From: Nocardia mexicana NBRC 108244
Lineage (GTDB): Bacteria; Actinomycetota; Actinomycetes; Mycobacteriales; Mycobacteriaceae
Direction: 5' to 3'
Assembly: GCF_001613165.1 (NCBI RefSeq)
Contig: NZ_BDBV01000034.1
Location: 1 to 32,071, forward strand
DNA: 32,071 nucleotides
Below the pieces are notes generated by a model. The model searched no databases, had not been told where the DNA came from, and worked only from the letters and a program-made list of their open reading frames with translations. Below, in pieces: positions 7,509-14,192 of the stretch (within the stretch, counting starts at the first letter, position 1; every line of letters begins with the position of its first letter). Both the position numbers and the translations under genes were made by a program.

Positions 7509-8156
7509 ATGCGTGGGGTGAATCCCGTTGCCGCACGCCTGATGTCCACCCTCGCCGGTCAGCTCGGCAATCCGCACGGACTGCTGGGCAAGGGCGTGGC
7601 GGCCATGCTGAACCGCTCCAACCGATTCGCGATCGAGGGCGCCGCCGAGGCCGCCGCGGTCGCCCCGGGCGAGGCCGCCGCCGATATCGGCTTCGGTGGC
7701 GGCGTGGGGCTCTCGCTGCTGTTGGACCGGGTCGGTGCGGACGGCACGGTGCACGGCGTGGAGATCTCGCCGGATATGCTGGCGCGGGCCAAGTCTCGGT
7801 TCGCCCGCGATATCGGTGCGGGCAGGCTGCGGGTGCTGCAGGGCTCGCTCACGGAACTGCCGCTGGCCGAGTCGAGCCTGGACGCCGCGATCACGGTCAA
7901 CACGGTCTACTTCGTGCCCGAACTCGACCGTGCCTGTGCGGAATTGGCGCGGGTGCTTCGCCCGACGGGCCGGGTCGTGGTGGGCATCGGCGACCCGGAC
8001 GCGATGGCCAAGATGCCGTTCACCGCCTACGGATTCCGGCTGCGCCCGGTGGCGGAGGTGATCGGTGCGCTGGAGCAGGCGGGCCTGACCGTCGAGGACC
8101 GTGTCATCGACCATCAGCCGATCCCGGCGCACCTGCTCGTCGCCCGCCCGGCCTGA
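7509..8156 (+). CDS. Class I SAM-dependent methyltransferase
   Basis: About 215 aa. The Rossmann-fold SAM motif is ADIGFGGGVGLSLLL (about 58-72), with VHGVEISPDML as the acidic motif II region and a later RPTGRVVVGIGDP strand. The N-terminal part NPVAARLMSTLAG and GKGVAAMLN is typical of small-molecule methyltransferases of the UbiE/arsenite-methyltransferase superfamily, but the Cys residues of ArsM are absent, so arsenic methylation is not supported. The start is ATG 7509 or GTG 7518; the TAGCAT at 7505-7510 overlaps the ATG and predicts transcription start at 7517, which favours GTG 7518. Likely controlled by the divergent MerR protein. Confidence 0.85.
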   Translation: MRGVNPVAARLMSTLAGQLGNPHGLLGKGVAAMLNRSNRFAIEGAAEAAAVAPGEAAADIGFGGGVGLSLLLDRVGADGTVHGVEISPDMLARAKSRFARDIGAGRLRVLQGSLTELPLAESSLDAAITVNTVYFVPELDRACAELARVLRPTGRVVVGIGDPDAMAKMPFTAYGFRLRPVAEVIGALEQAGLTVEDRVIDHQPIPAHLLVARPA

Positions 8157-8171
8157 GCAGGACGCGACAAC

Positions 8172-8214
8172 CTCGGATCCCGTGCGCGCTGCCGCGGGAG
8201 CCGGTGCATCCGAG
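8172..8214. terminator. Candidate bidirectional terminator
   Basis: CTCGGAT (8172-8178) and ATCCGAG (8208-8214) are perfect inverted repeats, with an inner CCCG/CGGG pairing, between the convergent methyltransferase and marR genes. There is no T tract on either side. Confidence 0.4.
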
Positions 8215-8220
8215 CCGGTT

Positions 8221-8682
8221 TCAGCGACCCGGATTCGGCAGGTCGGTCCGTCCGAGCACCGCACGCAGGGTTGCCGCCACCGCGTTCAGTTCGCCGGGGT
8301 CGACCCCCGCGAACCGTCGCTCGATTCCGGCCAGGTAGTGCGGCGCCGCCTCCCGGAGCCGCCGCCGCCCGGCGTCGGTGATGCTGACGAAGGCCGAGCG
8401 TCCATCGTCCGGGTTGGTGTCGCGGCGCAGAAGTCCGTGTGTCTCGAGTTCGGTGACGAGGCGGCTCACCCGCGTGCGGCTCAGTACGACCCGCTCCCCG
8501 AGGTCGCTCATGCGCAATCGGTCCGGGCCGTCCAGCTCCAGTAGGACGTCGTACCAGCTCAGCGGCAGCCCGGTGGTCCGGCGCAGCTCGGCGTCGAGCT
8601 CGGGGACCAGCTTCGCGTGCACCTGAAGCAGCGCCGACCAGGCGCCCACGGCCGGGCGAATGCGGTTCTCGGAGTTCGGCAC
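8221..8682 (-). CDS. MarR-family regulator
   Basis: A 153-aa winged-helix repressor. The DNA-binding region reads LPLSWYDVLLELDG, MSDLGERVVLSRTRVSRLV and the beta-wing DDGRSAFVSITDAG, all typical of MarR proteins, with terminal dimerisation helices. The start GTG 8682 lies eight bases beyond TAGGAT (8690-8695, minus strand), so initiation is essentially leaderless. It is divergent from a single-domain rhodanese, and the two copies of a 16-bp repeat between them suggest autoregulation and control of the rhodanese. The inducing ligand is unknown; a sulfur or oxidant species would fit the neighbour. Confidence 0.88.
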   Translation of the reverse strand: MPNSENRIRPAVGAWSALLQVHAKLVPELDAELRRTTGLPLSWYDVLLELDGPDRLRMSDLGERVVLSRTRVSRLVTELETHGLLRRDTNPDDGRSAFVSITDAGRRRLREAAPHYLAGIERRFAGVDPGELNAVAATLRAVLGRTDLPNPGR

Positions 8683-8689
8683 GGCACCG

Positions 8690-8747
8690 ATCCTAGCCAC
8701 TTGCGTGCGCGCGCACATTTTTAGTAGCGTGCACACGCACATAAATT
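8690..8747. promoter_or_regulatory. Divergent marR/rhodanese promoters with two 16-bp operator repeats
   Basis: GCGTGCGCGCGCACAT (8703-8718) and GCGTGCACACGCACAT (8727-8742) are direct repeats with two mismatches, 24 bases apart. Each has dyad symmetry (GTGCGCGCGCAC at 8705-8716 is a perfect palindrome). The first lies upstream of the marR -10 (TAGGAT, 8690-8695 minus strand); the second abuts the rhodanese -10 (TAAATT, 8742-8747). One bound regulator per site would control both promoters. Confidence 0.6.
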
Positions 8748-8768
8748 GTGCCGACGAAAGGCATTGCC

Positions 8769-9092
8769 ATGACCGAACTGATCACCCGTGACGACCTCCG
8801 TGCGGAGATCGAGGCCGGGTCCGTGATCGTCATCGACGCGCTCGGTGGGGAGTACTACGCCAAGGCGCACTTGCCCGGCGCCCTCGAGCTTGTCGAGACC
8901 GACGTGGAACTCAAAGCGCCGCAACTTCTTCCGGACAAGAGTGCCGCGATCGTGACCTATTGCTCGAATGCGGCCTGTGCGAACAGTCAGCACGTGGCCA
9001 CCAAGCTGACGGCACTGGGCTACACGAACGTGCGCAAATACCGTGAGGGCATTGCGGATTGGCAGGAGGCGGGCCTGCCCGTCGAGAGCTGA
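8769..9092 (+). CDS. Single-domain rhodanese-like sulfurtransferase
   Basis: A 107-aa rhodanese domain of the GlpE/PspE size class. The substrate-side motif YYAKAHLPGALEL (about 29-41) and the active-site loop YCSNAACANSQ, with catalytic Cys65 and a second Cys70, are visible. It would transfer sulfane sulfur from thiosulfate or a persulfide donor to a thiol acceptor, in the cytosol. The ATG at 8769 has GAAAGG seven bases upstream and is preferred over an in-frame GTG at 8748. Expression is probably controlled by the divergent MarR protein. The 160 bases after the gene hold no further convincing gene. Confidence 0.9.
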   Translation: MTELITRDDLRAEIEAGSVIVIDALGGEYYAKAHLPGALELVETDVELKAPQLLPDKSAAIVTYCSNAACANSQHVATKLTALGYTNVRKYREGIADWQEAGLPVES

Positions 9093-9239
9093 GGACCTCG
9101 GTGACCTCGTCCGCCCGGCGATTCTCCGCGATCCCGCGGCGGCGGCCCGGCGGGCGGGGTGCGGCGTCATCGTGTCGGCGGCGGCAGGCTGTGCTGGCGT
9201 TGCTGCATCGACCGTGGTCGGAGCGCTCCCGCCGATCCG

Positions 9240-9245
9240 TACGAT
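9240..9245 (+). promoter_or_regulatory. -10 element of the APH-like gene
   Basis: TACGAT ends seven bases before the GTG at 9253, predicting transcription start one base upstream of that codon and leaderless translation. Confidence 0.4.
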
Positions 9246-9252
9246 ATTTGCC

Positions 9253-10194
9253 GTGGACATGAGCGCGAGTGTGCGGTTGCCGGACGACTGGGAGGCGCGG
9301 GTTCGCGATGCGCTTGCCGTGTCACCGCGCCCGGAGCTGGCTGCGGGTGCGCTCCGCAGGCTCGGTGCCGGGATGGACAGCGTGGCGCTGCTGCTCGAGC
9401 GGCCGGAGGGGTCGTATGTGCTCCGGCTGCCGCAGGATCCGCACGGCGCCGAGGGGATCGCGCACGAGGCCGTATTGCTGCCGGAGCTGGCCGAACGGCT
9501 CTCGGTCCCGATTCCGCGGTTCCTGTTCACGGCGCCGAACCCGTTGGGGCCCGGCGAATTCTGTGTGTACCCGGCGGTCCCCGGTGAGTCACTGTCGGAC
9601 GAGCAGTGGAAGGCGCGGGGTCTGCTGGACCTGCCGGGGACGGCCCGCCGGATCGCGGAGCTGATCGAGGGCGTTCATGCCTTTCCCGTGGCCCGCGCCC
9701 GCGAGCTCGGGATCGAAACCTGGGATCTGCGAGCGGATTTCACCGACGACCTGAAAGCCGTTCGCGCCGAGGTACTTCCGCTGCTTCCCGAGTCGGAGGC
9801 GTCGGTGCTGCTGCGGGCGTGGGAGAACTACCTCGGCGACGACGCCAACTTCGACTACCGCCCGGCCCTGACGCACGCCGATGTGAGCCTGGATCACCTG
9901 CTGGTGACGGGCACGGAGATCACCGGCCTGATCGATTTCGGGGACGTCGAGATCGGCGATCCCGACTACGACCTGTGCTATCTGTACCCCGATGCCGGCC
10001 CGGAATTCGTTCGGCGGGTACAGCATTGCCGCGGAACGGAGCTCGATCCGCGGCAGGAGGCGAAGCTGCGATTCTGGGCGTGCGCGGATCCGGCGCTGGA
10101 CGTGCTGCACGCACTGGAGAACGAGATGCCGGAGTTCCGGGAGGGGCGGCTGCGGGTGCTGAGCGAGTCTCTGGCTCGCTTCCAGCACGGGTAG
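9253..10194 (+). CDS. Aminoglycoside phosphotransferase (APH)-like small-molecule kinase
   Basis: A protein of about 313 aa with the APH/choline-kinase fold. An N-lobe with GMDSVALLLERPEGSYVLRLP precedes the catalytic loop LTHADVSLDHLLV. The metal-binding motif GLIDFGDVEIGDPDYDL follows. The catalytic Asp is present (HAD), but the usual loop Asn of HxDxxxxN is replaced by His, a variant known in macrolide-kinase-like branches of the family. The substrate may be an antibiotic or a metabolite; no resistance claim can be made from sequence. GTG 9253 is chosen because of the TACGAT element just upstream; ATG 9259 is the alternative. It is convergent with the Ddn-like gene, five bases apart. Confidence 0.8.
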   Translation: MDMSASVRLPDDWEARVRDALAVSPRPELAAGALRRLGAGMDSVALLLERPEGSYVLRLPQDPHGAEGIAHEAVLLPELAERLSVPIPRFLFTAPNPLGPGEFCVYPAVPGESLSDEQWKARGLLDLPGTARRIAELIEGVHAFPVARARELGIETWDLRADFTDDLKAVRAEVLPLLPESEASVLLRAWENYLGDDANFDYRPALTHADVSLDHLLVTGTEITGLIDFGDVEIGDPDYDLCYLYPDAGPEFVRRVQHCRGTELDPRQEAKLRFWACADPALDVLHALENEMPEFREGRLRVLSESLARFQHG

Positions 10195-10199
10195 GCCGA

Positions 10200-10598
10200 T
10201 CAGGCCGTCGCGACTTCCCGCACCACGTCGACGCTCAGGAAGTCCGGCGCCTGGATCACGTAGCGCAGCATGAACCGTATGAATGCGGGCATATCGCTGG
10301 CGTCCTCATCGCGATAGACCCTGGGATTTCCGACTTCGTAACGGTGCCTTCGGCTTTCGAGCTCGCATCCCTCGGCCGCGAGCACATTGCGCACCCAATC
10401 CGATTGCGGCCCGTAGGTCAGCGCGATCACGTACCCGCCGCGCCGGCGGAAGGCCCACAGCGGAGTCCGGAATGTCTTGCCGGACTTGCGTCCCCGGTGG
10501 ACGACCACCGCCCAACCCGGCGCCCAAGGGGCGATGAACCTGGTGAGCCTGTTCAGCCCGAACTTATTGGCCCGGGCAACCCATCGCGGAGCAGGCAT
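10200..10598 (-). CDS. Deazaflavin (F420)-dependent nitroreductase-family protein, Ddn-like
   Basis: A 132-aa protein of the FDOR/Ddn family, a split beta-barrel that uses F420 (sometimes other flavins or fatty acids). Family features visible are VVVHRGRKSGKTFRTPLWA, the long VIALTYGPQSDWVRNVLAA strand-helix, and the C-terminal region RFMLRYVIQAPDFL. Mycobacterial Ddn reduces quinones and activates nitroimidazoles; the natural substrate here is unknown. The ATG at 10598 follows GAGGAG at good spacing. The gene is divergent from a TetR regulator that probably controls it. Confidence 0.88.
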   Translation of the reverse strand: MPAPRWVARANKFGLNRLTRFIAPWAPGWAVVVHRGRKSGKTFRTPLWAFRRRGGYVIALTYGPQSDWVRNVLAAEGCELESRRHRYEVGNPRVYRDEDASDMPAFIRFMLRYVIQAPDFLSVDVVREVATA

Positions 10599-10602
10599 CG
10601 GG

Positions 10603-10622
10603 AACTCCTCACTTGTTGAGTT
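10603..10622. promoter_or_regulatory. Candidate TetR operator between ddn-like and tetR
   Basis: AACTC (10603-10607) and GAGTT (10618-10622) flank an inner CTCA/TGAG pair (10608-10611, 10617-10620), giving a nested dyad centred near 10613. It lies directly upstream of the Ddn-like ribosome binding site. TAGAAT at 10668-10673 is a probable -10 for tetR, only ten bases before its ATG. Confidence 0.4.
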
Positions 10623-10683
10623 TCTGATGTCAGGCTAGCCCCGCGCCGGGAGGAAAGTCAACGACTGTAGAATTTCCGGCATC

Positions 10684-11271
10684 ATGCCCCCGATCGGACG
10701 ACGCCCAGGAAAGACCGATACCCGGCAGGTGCTGCTGGACACCGCGCGCGGAAAGTTCGCCGACGCGGGGTACGAGCAGACCTCCGTGCGCGAAATCGCG
10801 GCCGCGGCGGGCGTCGATCCCGCGCTGATCAGGCACTATTTCGGAAGTAAGGCCGAGCTGTTCCGGGCCACCATGGGCTGGCCGTTCGATCCGGCCGATA
10901 TCGCCGGTCGCGTCATCGACGGCGACCGCGACGAGCTGGGGGAGCGGCTGACGCGGGTGTTCTTCGAGGCATGGGATCGGCCGCAGTCTCGCGCCCCGCT
11001 GCTGGCGATCCTCCGGGGGGCGGCGACGCACGAGGACTCCGCAGCCCTGGTCCGCGAGTTCATCCAGCAGCAGCTGTATCCCCAGCTCGCGGCGGCCCTG
11101 CCGGGTCCGGACGCCGAACTGCGGATCGACCTGTCGATGGCGCAGCTGCTGGGCATCGCCTATCTGCGCTACATCCTGCAGGTGGAGCCGATCGCCTCCG
11201 AGTCGCTGGACGAACTCGTGACCCGGGTCGCGCCGGTGATCGACACCCACTTGGCAAAGCCCGGAGAGTAA
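10684..11271 (+). CDS. TetR-family regulator
   Basis: A 195-aa repressor. The N-terminal helix-turn-helix (about residues 12-58) reads TRQVLLDTARGKFADAGYEQ, SVREIAAAAGVD and LIRHYFGSKAELF, the standard TetR signature. The C-terminal ligand domain has the TetR_C-type end seen in actinobacterial regulators (LLGIAYLRYILQVEP). It is divergent from the Ddn-like gene and likely represses it together with itself. The transcript leader is only about four bases by the TAGAAT element. Confidence 0.9.
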   Translation: MPPIGRRPGKTDTRQVLLDTARGKFADAGYEQTSVREIAAAAGVDPALIRHYFGSKAELFRATMGWPFDPADIAGRVIDGDRDELGERLTRVFFEAWDRPQSRAPLLAILRGAATHEDSAALVREFIQQQLYPQLAAALPGPDAELRIDLSMAQLLGIAYLRYILQVEPIASESLDELVTRVAPVIDTHLAKPGE

Positions 11272-11274
11272 ACG

Positions 11275-11296
11275 ATCGCTGGCCCGGACGAGCGAT
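11275..11296 (+). terminator. Weak hairpin after tetR
   Basis: ATCGCT (11275-11280) and AGCGAT (11291-11296) form a 6-bp stem directly after the tetR stop. It lacks a T tract, so termination activity is uncertain. Confidence 0.3.
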
Positions 11297-11373
11297 AGCG
11301 GAAGCGCCTGTCCGCCCGATCCACACCGAGTCGAGGCGAGAAAATCGGTTGCGCCGTCCCGCAGAATGATTCG

Positions 11374-12195
11374 GTGCGTGAACAGCGGGTGCGACTCGGC
11401 GATGCCGAGATTCCGGTCCTGGACTTCGGCGGCTCGGGGCGGCCGATAGTGGCGCTGCACGGGAGTTTCGGCCGGGGCGGCATCTTTGCCGGGCTGGCGC
11501 GCGAACTGTCCGGGCGGGCGCGGATCATCGCACCCGACCAGCGCGGGCACGGCCTTTCCAGGCGGGCCGAGAGTTATGCGAGCGACGACTTCGTATCCGA
11601 CGCCGCCGCACTGATCGAGGCCCTCGGGCTCGCGCCGGCCGTGGTTCTCGGGCATTCGCACGGCGGGATCACCGCCTATCGTCTCGCCGCCCGGCGCCCG
11701 GACCTGGTGTCGGCGTTGATCATCGAGGATGTCGGCCCGGTGATGCGGTCACCGGAGATCGCGCGCCCGATGCTGGACGTGCGCGGCTGGCCCGCCGCCG
11801 CGGCCACGAAAGACGAACTGGCCGAGGCGATTCGCGCCCAGGGTATCCCCGACCCGGGCTACTTCATGCAGAGTGCGGTGCCGTCCGAGAACGGTTGGCG
11901 CCTGTTGTTCGACTGGGACGACATGATGGCGGTGCAGGCCGGAGGAATCGGGGACTGGTGGGCCGATTGGCTCGGGTCCTCATGTCCCGCACTGGTATTG
12001 CGTGGGGAACACACCTCGATGCTTCCTGTGGAGTCGGCCGCCGAGATGGTCGCCCGCCGCCCCGGCAGCCGTCTGGTGGAATTCGCGGGCGCCGGGCATT
12101 GGATCCACGACGACGATCCCGCCGGAGTCGCCCGCGCGGTAGGTGGTTTCCTGGACGAACTCGAGTGCGCCGATCCGGTCCCGTCGGAGCCGTAG
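11374..12195 (+). CDS. Alpha/beta-hydrolase
   Basis: A protein of about 273 aa with the alpha/beta-hydrolase fold. The oxyanion region is VALHGSFGRGG, then APDQRGHGLS. The nucleophile elbow is GHSHGG (catalytic Ser), an acid is expected near LVLRGEHTSMLP, and the catalytic His lies in GAGHWIHDDDP. It could be an esterase, lactonase or epoxide-hydrolase-like enzyme; the substrate is not predictable. GTG 11374 is taken as start because the family N-terminus begins here. It is convergent with the GNAT gene. The 102 bases upstream hold only the weak tetR hairpin. Confidence 0.85.
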   Translation: MREQRVRLGDAEIPVLDFGGSGRPIVALHGSFGRGGIFAGLARELSGRARIIAPDQRGHGLSRRAESYASDDFVSDAAALIEALGLAPAVVLGHSHGGITAYRLAARRPDLVSALIIEDVGPVMRSPEIARPMLDVRGWPAAAATKDELAEAIRAQGIPDPGYFMQSAVPSENGWRLLFDWDDMMAVQAGGIGDWWADWLGSSCPALVLRGEHTSMLPVESAAEMVARRPGSRLVEFAGAGHWIHDDDPAGVARAVGGFLDELECADPVPSEP

Positions 12196-12245
12196 TACGG
12201 CCGGTCGAGACCGGTAGCGCCGGAGATCTTCGAAATCCCTGTGGC

Positions 12246-12761
12246 TCAGCTCAACTCGTATCGCATGAACACGTCCGCGCGCTCGTAGGGCATCGGCCCG
12301 ATCTGATCGCTCGGGACGTGCACGAATCCGACCGACTCGTAAAGGTGCACGGCGCTGCGCAATTTGGTGCTGCTGCCGAGGAACAGCGCGGTCGCGCCCT
12401 CCCGGCGGGCGAATTCGATCGCCTCGCGCAGGATGATCCGGCCCAGGCCGCGGCCGCGCAGACCGCGGGCGACGGCCATCTTCGACAGTTCGAATTCGCC
12501 GTGGTCGCCCTCGGGGACGAGCGCCACGCATCCGACGATCTCGTCCCCGTCGCGGGCGATCAGCACCTGCCCGCCCTTGGCGACGATCTCGCGCTCCGGA
12601 TTGTCCAGCAGCACGCTGTCGGCGGGTTCGAGGGAGAAGATCTCGAGGATCCAGTCCAGGTTGAGCTCCTTGAACGCCCGCGCATCGGCCGGGCCCGACA
12701 TGGGCTCGACGACGAGGGAATCGGTCTGTTCGGGGGCAACGGGTTCGGTCTGCTGTGTCAC
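12246..12761 (-). CDS. GNAT-family N-acetyltransferase
   Basis: A 171-aa acetyl-CoA-dependent acetyltransferase. Motif A, the CoA pyrophosphate loop, is visible as RGLRGRGLGRIIL. It follows the strand GEFELSKMAVA, and a C-terminal motif B region, SAVHLYESVGFVHVP, ends the domain. The acceptor substrate is unknown. The GTG at 12761 is chosen because upstream sequence overlaps the lysR promoter and does not resemble the family; no strong ribosome binding site is present. It is divergent from the LysR gene, suggesting LysR control. Confidence 0.85.
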   Translation of the reverse strand: MTQQTEPVAPEQTDSLVVEPMSGPADARAFKELNLDWILEIFSLEPADSVLLDNPEREIVAKGGQVLIARDGDEIVGCVALVPEGDHGEFELSKMAVARGLRGRGLGRIILREAIEFARREGATALFLGSSTKLRSAVHLYESVGFVHVPSDQIGPMPYERADVFMRYELS

Positions 12762-12795
12762 GTTGGTCAGCTTGCCCGGCAATGAATCATCACGT

Positions 12796-12825
12796 CCAAT
12801 ACTTGATTGGTCGGATTGATATCGT
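12796..12825. promoter_or_regulatory. LysR-type box and lysR -10
   Basis: CCAATACTTGATTGG (12796-12810) is a perfect 5-bp inverted repeat with a 5-base spacer, close to the T-N11-A design of LysR boxes. TATCGT (12820-12825) predicts transcription start at 12832, exactly the lysR ATG. Confidence 0.55.
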
Positions 12826-12831
12826 GAACTT

Positions 12832-13728
12832 ATGGTTGACGGGGTCGAGCTGCGGCATCTGCGGTACTTCCTCGCGGTCGCCGAGGAACTGCATTTCGGT
12901 CGCGCGGCCGCCCGGCTGCATATCGCCCAGCCGGCGCTGACCCAGCAGATCCAGCGCTTGGAGACGATGCTGGGCACCCGGCTCTTCGACCGCACCTCGC
13001 GCAGCGTCGCCTGCACACCGGCGGGTGACGTGCTGCGGGAACGCGCGGCGGCGATCCTGGGCCATGCGACGCGCGACCTCGACGAGGTCGCGCGCATCGG
13101 CCAGGGTGGTCAGGGCCGCCTCTACCTCGGCTTCGTCCCGTCGGTTCTGCCGCTGAAACCGCTGCGGAGCGTCCGGCAGTTCCGCGACCGCTATCCGCTG
13201 GTTCAGATCGAACTCATCGAGGGTTACACCACCCATATGATGGCGCAGCTCGGCCATGGCGCGCTCGATATGGCGATCGTGCGCGACCCCGACGAGCAGC
13301 CCGGGACGGTGGTATTTCCGCTGGCCACCGAGCCGTTCATGGCGGTGCTGCCGGTCGATCACCCCCTGGCGGATCGCTCCGAGATCACCGGCGCCGAACT
13401 CGCCGACGATCCCCTGGTGTTCTTCCCCCGGGCGGCGGGCCCGCACGCCCACGACAAGAATCTGCGCCCGCTGGTGGAGTCCGGTCGCATGCCCCGCATC
13501 GTGCAGGAGGGCAACAACTGGACCACCATCCTCTACCTGGTCGGTGAGGGGCTGGGTATCACCGTCGCCCCGCGCAGTGCGACGTTCACCGCACCGCAGA
13601 CCGTCCGCATCCTCCCCCTCGCCGAAACCGAGGCCACCACAACGGTTTACGCGGTTCACCGCACCGACGACGACCGCGCCCTGGTCCGCAACTTCCTGGC
13701 CCTGCTGCCGAGCGAACAGTCCGAGTAG
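12832..13728 (+). CDS. LysR-family regulator
   Basis: A 298-aa regulator. The N-terminal helix-turn-helix (about 5-64) reads LRHLRYFLAVAEELHFGRAA and PALTQQIQRLE, with the typical LFDRTSRSV wing. The effector-binding domain (about 92-295) carries the periplasmic-binding-like core LYLGFVPSVLPLKPL and EGLGITVAPRSATF. This N-terminal sequence resembles the BenM/CatM/AlsR branch. It probably regulates itself and the divergent GNAT gene through the CCAAT-N5-ATTGG box. The ATG coincides with the predicted transcription start, so translation is likely leaderless. Confidence 0.92.
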   Translation: MVDGVELRHLRYFLAVAEELHFGRAAARLHIAQPALTQQIQRLETMLGTRLFDRTSRSVACTPAGDVLRERAAAILGHATRDLDEVARIGQGGQGRLYLGFVPSVLPLKPLRSVRQFRDRYPLVQIELIEGYTTHMMAQLGHGALDMAIVRDPDEQPGTVVFPLATEPFMAVLPVDHPLADRSEITGAELADDPLVFFPRAAGPHAHDKNLRPLVESGRMPRIVQEGNNWTTILYLVGEGLGITVAPRSATFTAPQTVRILPLAETEATTTVYAVHRTDDDRALVRNFLALLPSEQSE

Positions 13729-13743
13729 GGGATCAGCACCCAC

Positions 13744-13818
13744 CGTCGTTTCCGGCACGCTTTCGGCCAGAATCCACCGTCGCGAGGGTGTGGATCCCGG
13801 CCAAGAACGTGCCGGGAA
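13744..13818. repeat. Head-to-head pair of palindromic elements
   Basis: Two copies of one element lie in opposite orientation. The first has TTCCGGC (13750-13756), a 9-base loop and GCCAGAA (13766-13772). The second, inverted, has CCCGGC (13796-13801), a 9-base loop and GCCGGG (13811-13816). Each continues into an AATCCAC or GTGGAT-type flank, so the pair is arranged much like enterobacterial REP/BIME units. The same element recurs near 15,322-15,344 and 28,714-28,746. Confidence 0.65.
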
Positions 13819-13975
13819 TATGGGTGGGGGCGTGCCGGGAATGTGGGTAGGCAATGTGCCGGGAATGTGGGTAGGCAATGTGCCGGGAATGTGGGTAGGC
13901 AATGTGCCGGGAACGTGGGTAGGCAACGTGCCGGGAACGTGGGTGGGCAACGTGCCGGGAATTTGGGTGGGGGAC
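13809..13975. repeat. Seven-copy 24-bp tandem repeat array
   Basis: Units start at 13809, 13832, 13856, 13880, 13904, 13928 and 13952. The first is 23 bases and the rest 24. Each begins GTGCCGGGAA and continues T/C-GTGGGT, then a short variable end (AGGCAAT, GGGCAAC or GGGGGAC). The first unit begins inside the right arm of the second palindromic element, so the array appears to have grown from it. Because 24 is divisible by three, long open frames run through it on both strands, but they have no start signals and only repeat residues, so I treat it as non-coding. Confidence 0.85.
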
Positions 13976-14047
13976 GCGCAGGAGCACGGGTGGGTAGTCG
14001 AGTGTCGGTGCGGTATCCGGGCTGGTGAATTCGGTTGCGGCGGGATT

Positions 14048-14053
14048 TATCCT
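14048..14053 (+). promoter_or_regulatory. -10 element for the PheRS-like transcript
   Basis: TATCCT fits TANNNT and predicts transcription start at 14060, which is the G of an in-frame GTG opening the leader ORF. No clear -35 is present. Confidence 0.4.
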
Positions 14054-14059
14054 GAGAAC

Positions 14060-14134
14060 GTGGACCTACGCAGGCGATTTATGCACCCCCGGCCGACGTG
14101 CCGCGGGTGGATTCGCATGCGCTCATTCGCGTAG
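14060..14134 (+). CDS. Candidate 24-codon leader ORF upstream of PheRS-like gene
   Basis: From GTG 14060 (or ATG 14081) a short ORF runs to TAG 14132-14134. The residues are Arg-rich (seven of 24) with one Trp and two Phe, the last being in the C-terminal MRSFA. The GTG coincides with the start predicted from TATCCT. It ends 58 bases before the PheRS-like gene. One arm of a 13-bp inverted repeat lies inside the ORF and the other lies beyond it, the geometry expected of a translation-sensitive leader. No run of a single regulatory amino acid is present except RRR, so what it would sense is unclear. Confidence 0.4.
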   Translation: MDLRRRFMHPRPTCRGWIRMRSFA

Positions 14135-14157
14135 TTCCCGTGGTCGTCGGCCGGGGG
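14086..14157 (+). promoter_or_regulatory. 13-bp inverted repeat in the PheRS-like leader
   Basis: CCCCCGGCCGACG (14086-14098) pairs perfectly with CGTCGGCCGGGGG (14145-14157) across a 46-base loop containing the end of the leader ORF. A competing small stem, GGTCG (14156-14160) with CGACC (14169-14173), lies next to the ribosome binding site GAGGAG (14180-14185). The long arm would be opened by ribosomes translating the leader. Confidence 0.5.
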
Positions 14158-14192
14158 TCGTCTCGATCCGACCGACCGCGAGGAGCCCTCCG

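Noticed and set aside
13809..13975. CRISPR array
   Set aside because: Units are contiguous 24-bp tandem copies with no spacers, and no cas genes are nearby.
13733..14028. Tandem array as a coding repeat protein (VPGMWVGN-like or PTHIPGTL-like)
   Set aside because: Open frames exist on both strands only because the unit is 24 bases; no start, ribosome binding site or family resemblance, and the locus lies between two genes next to hairpin elements.
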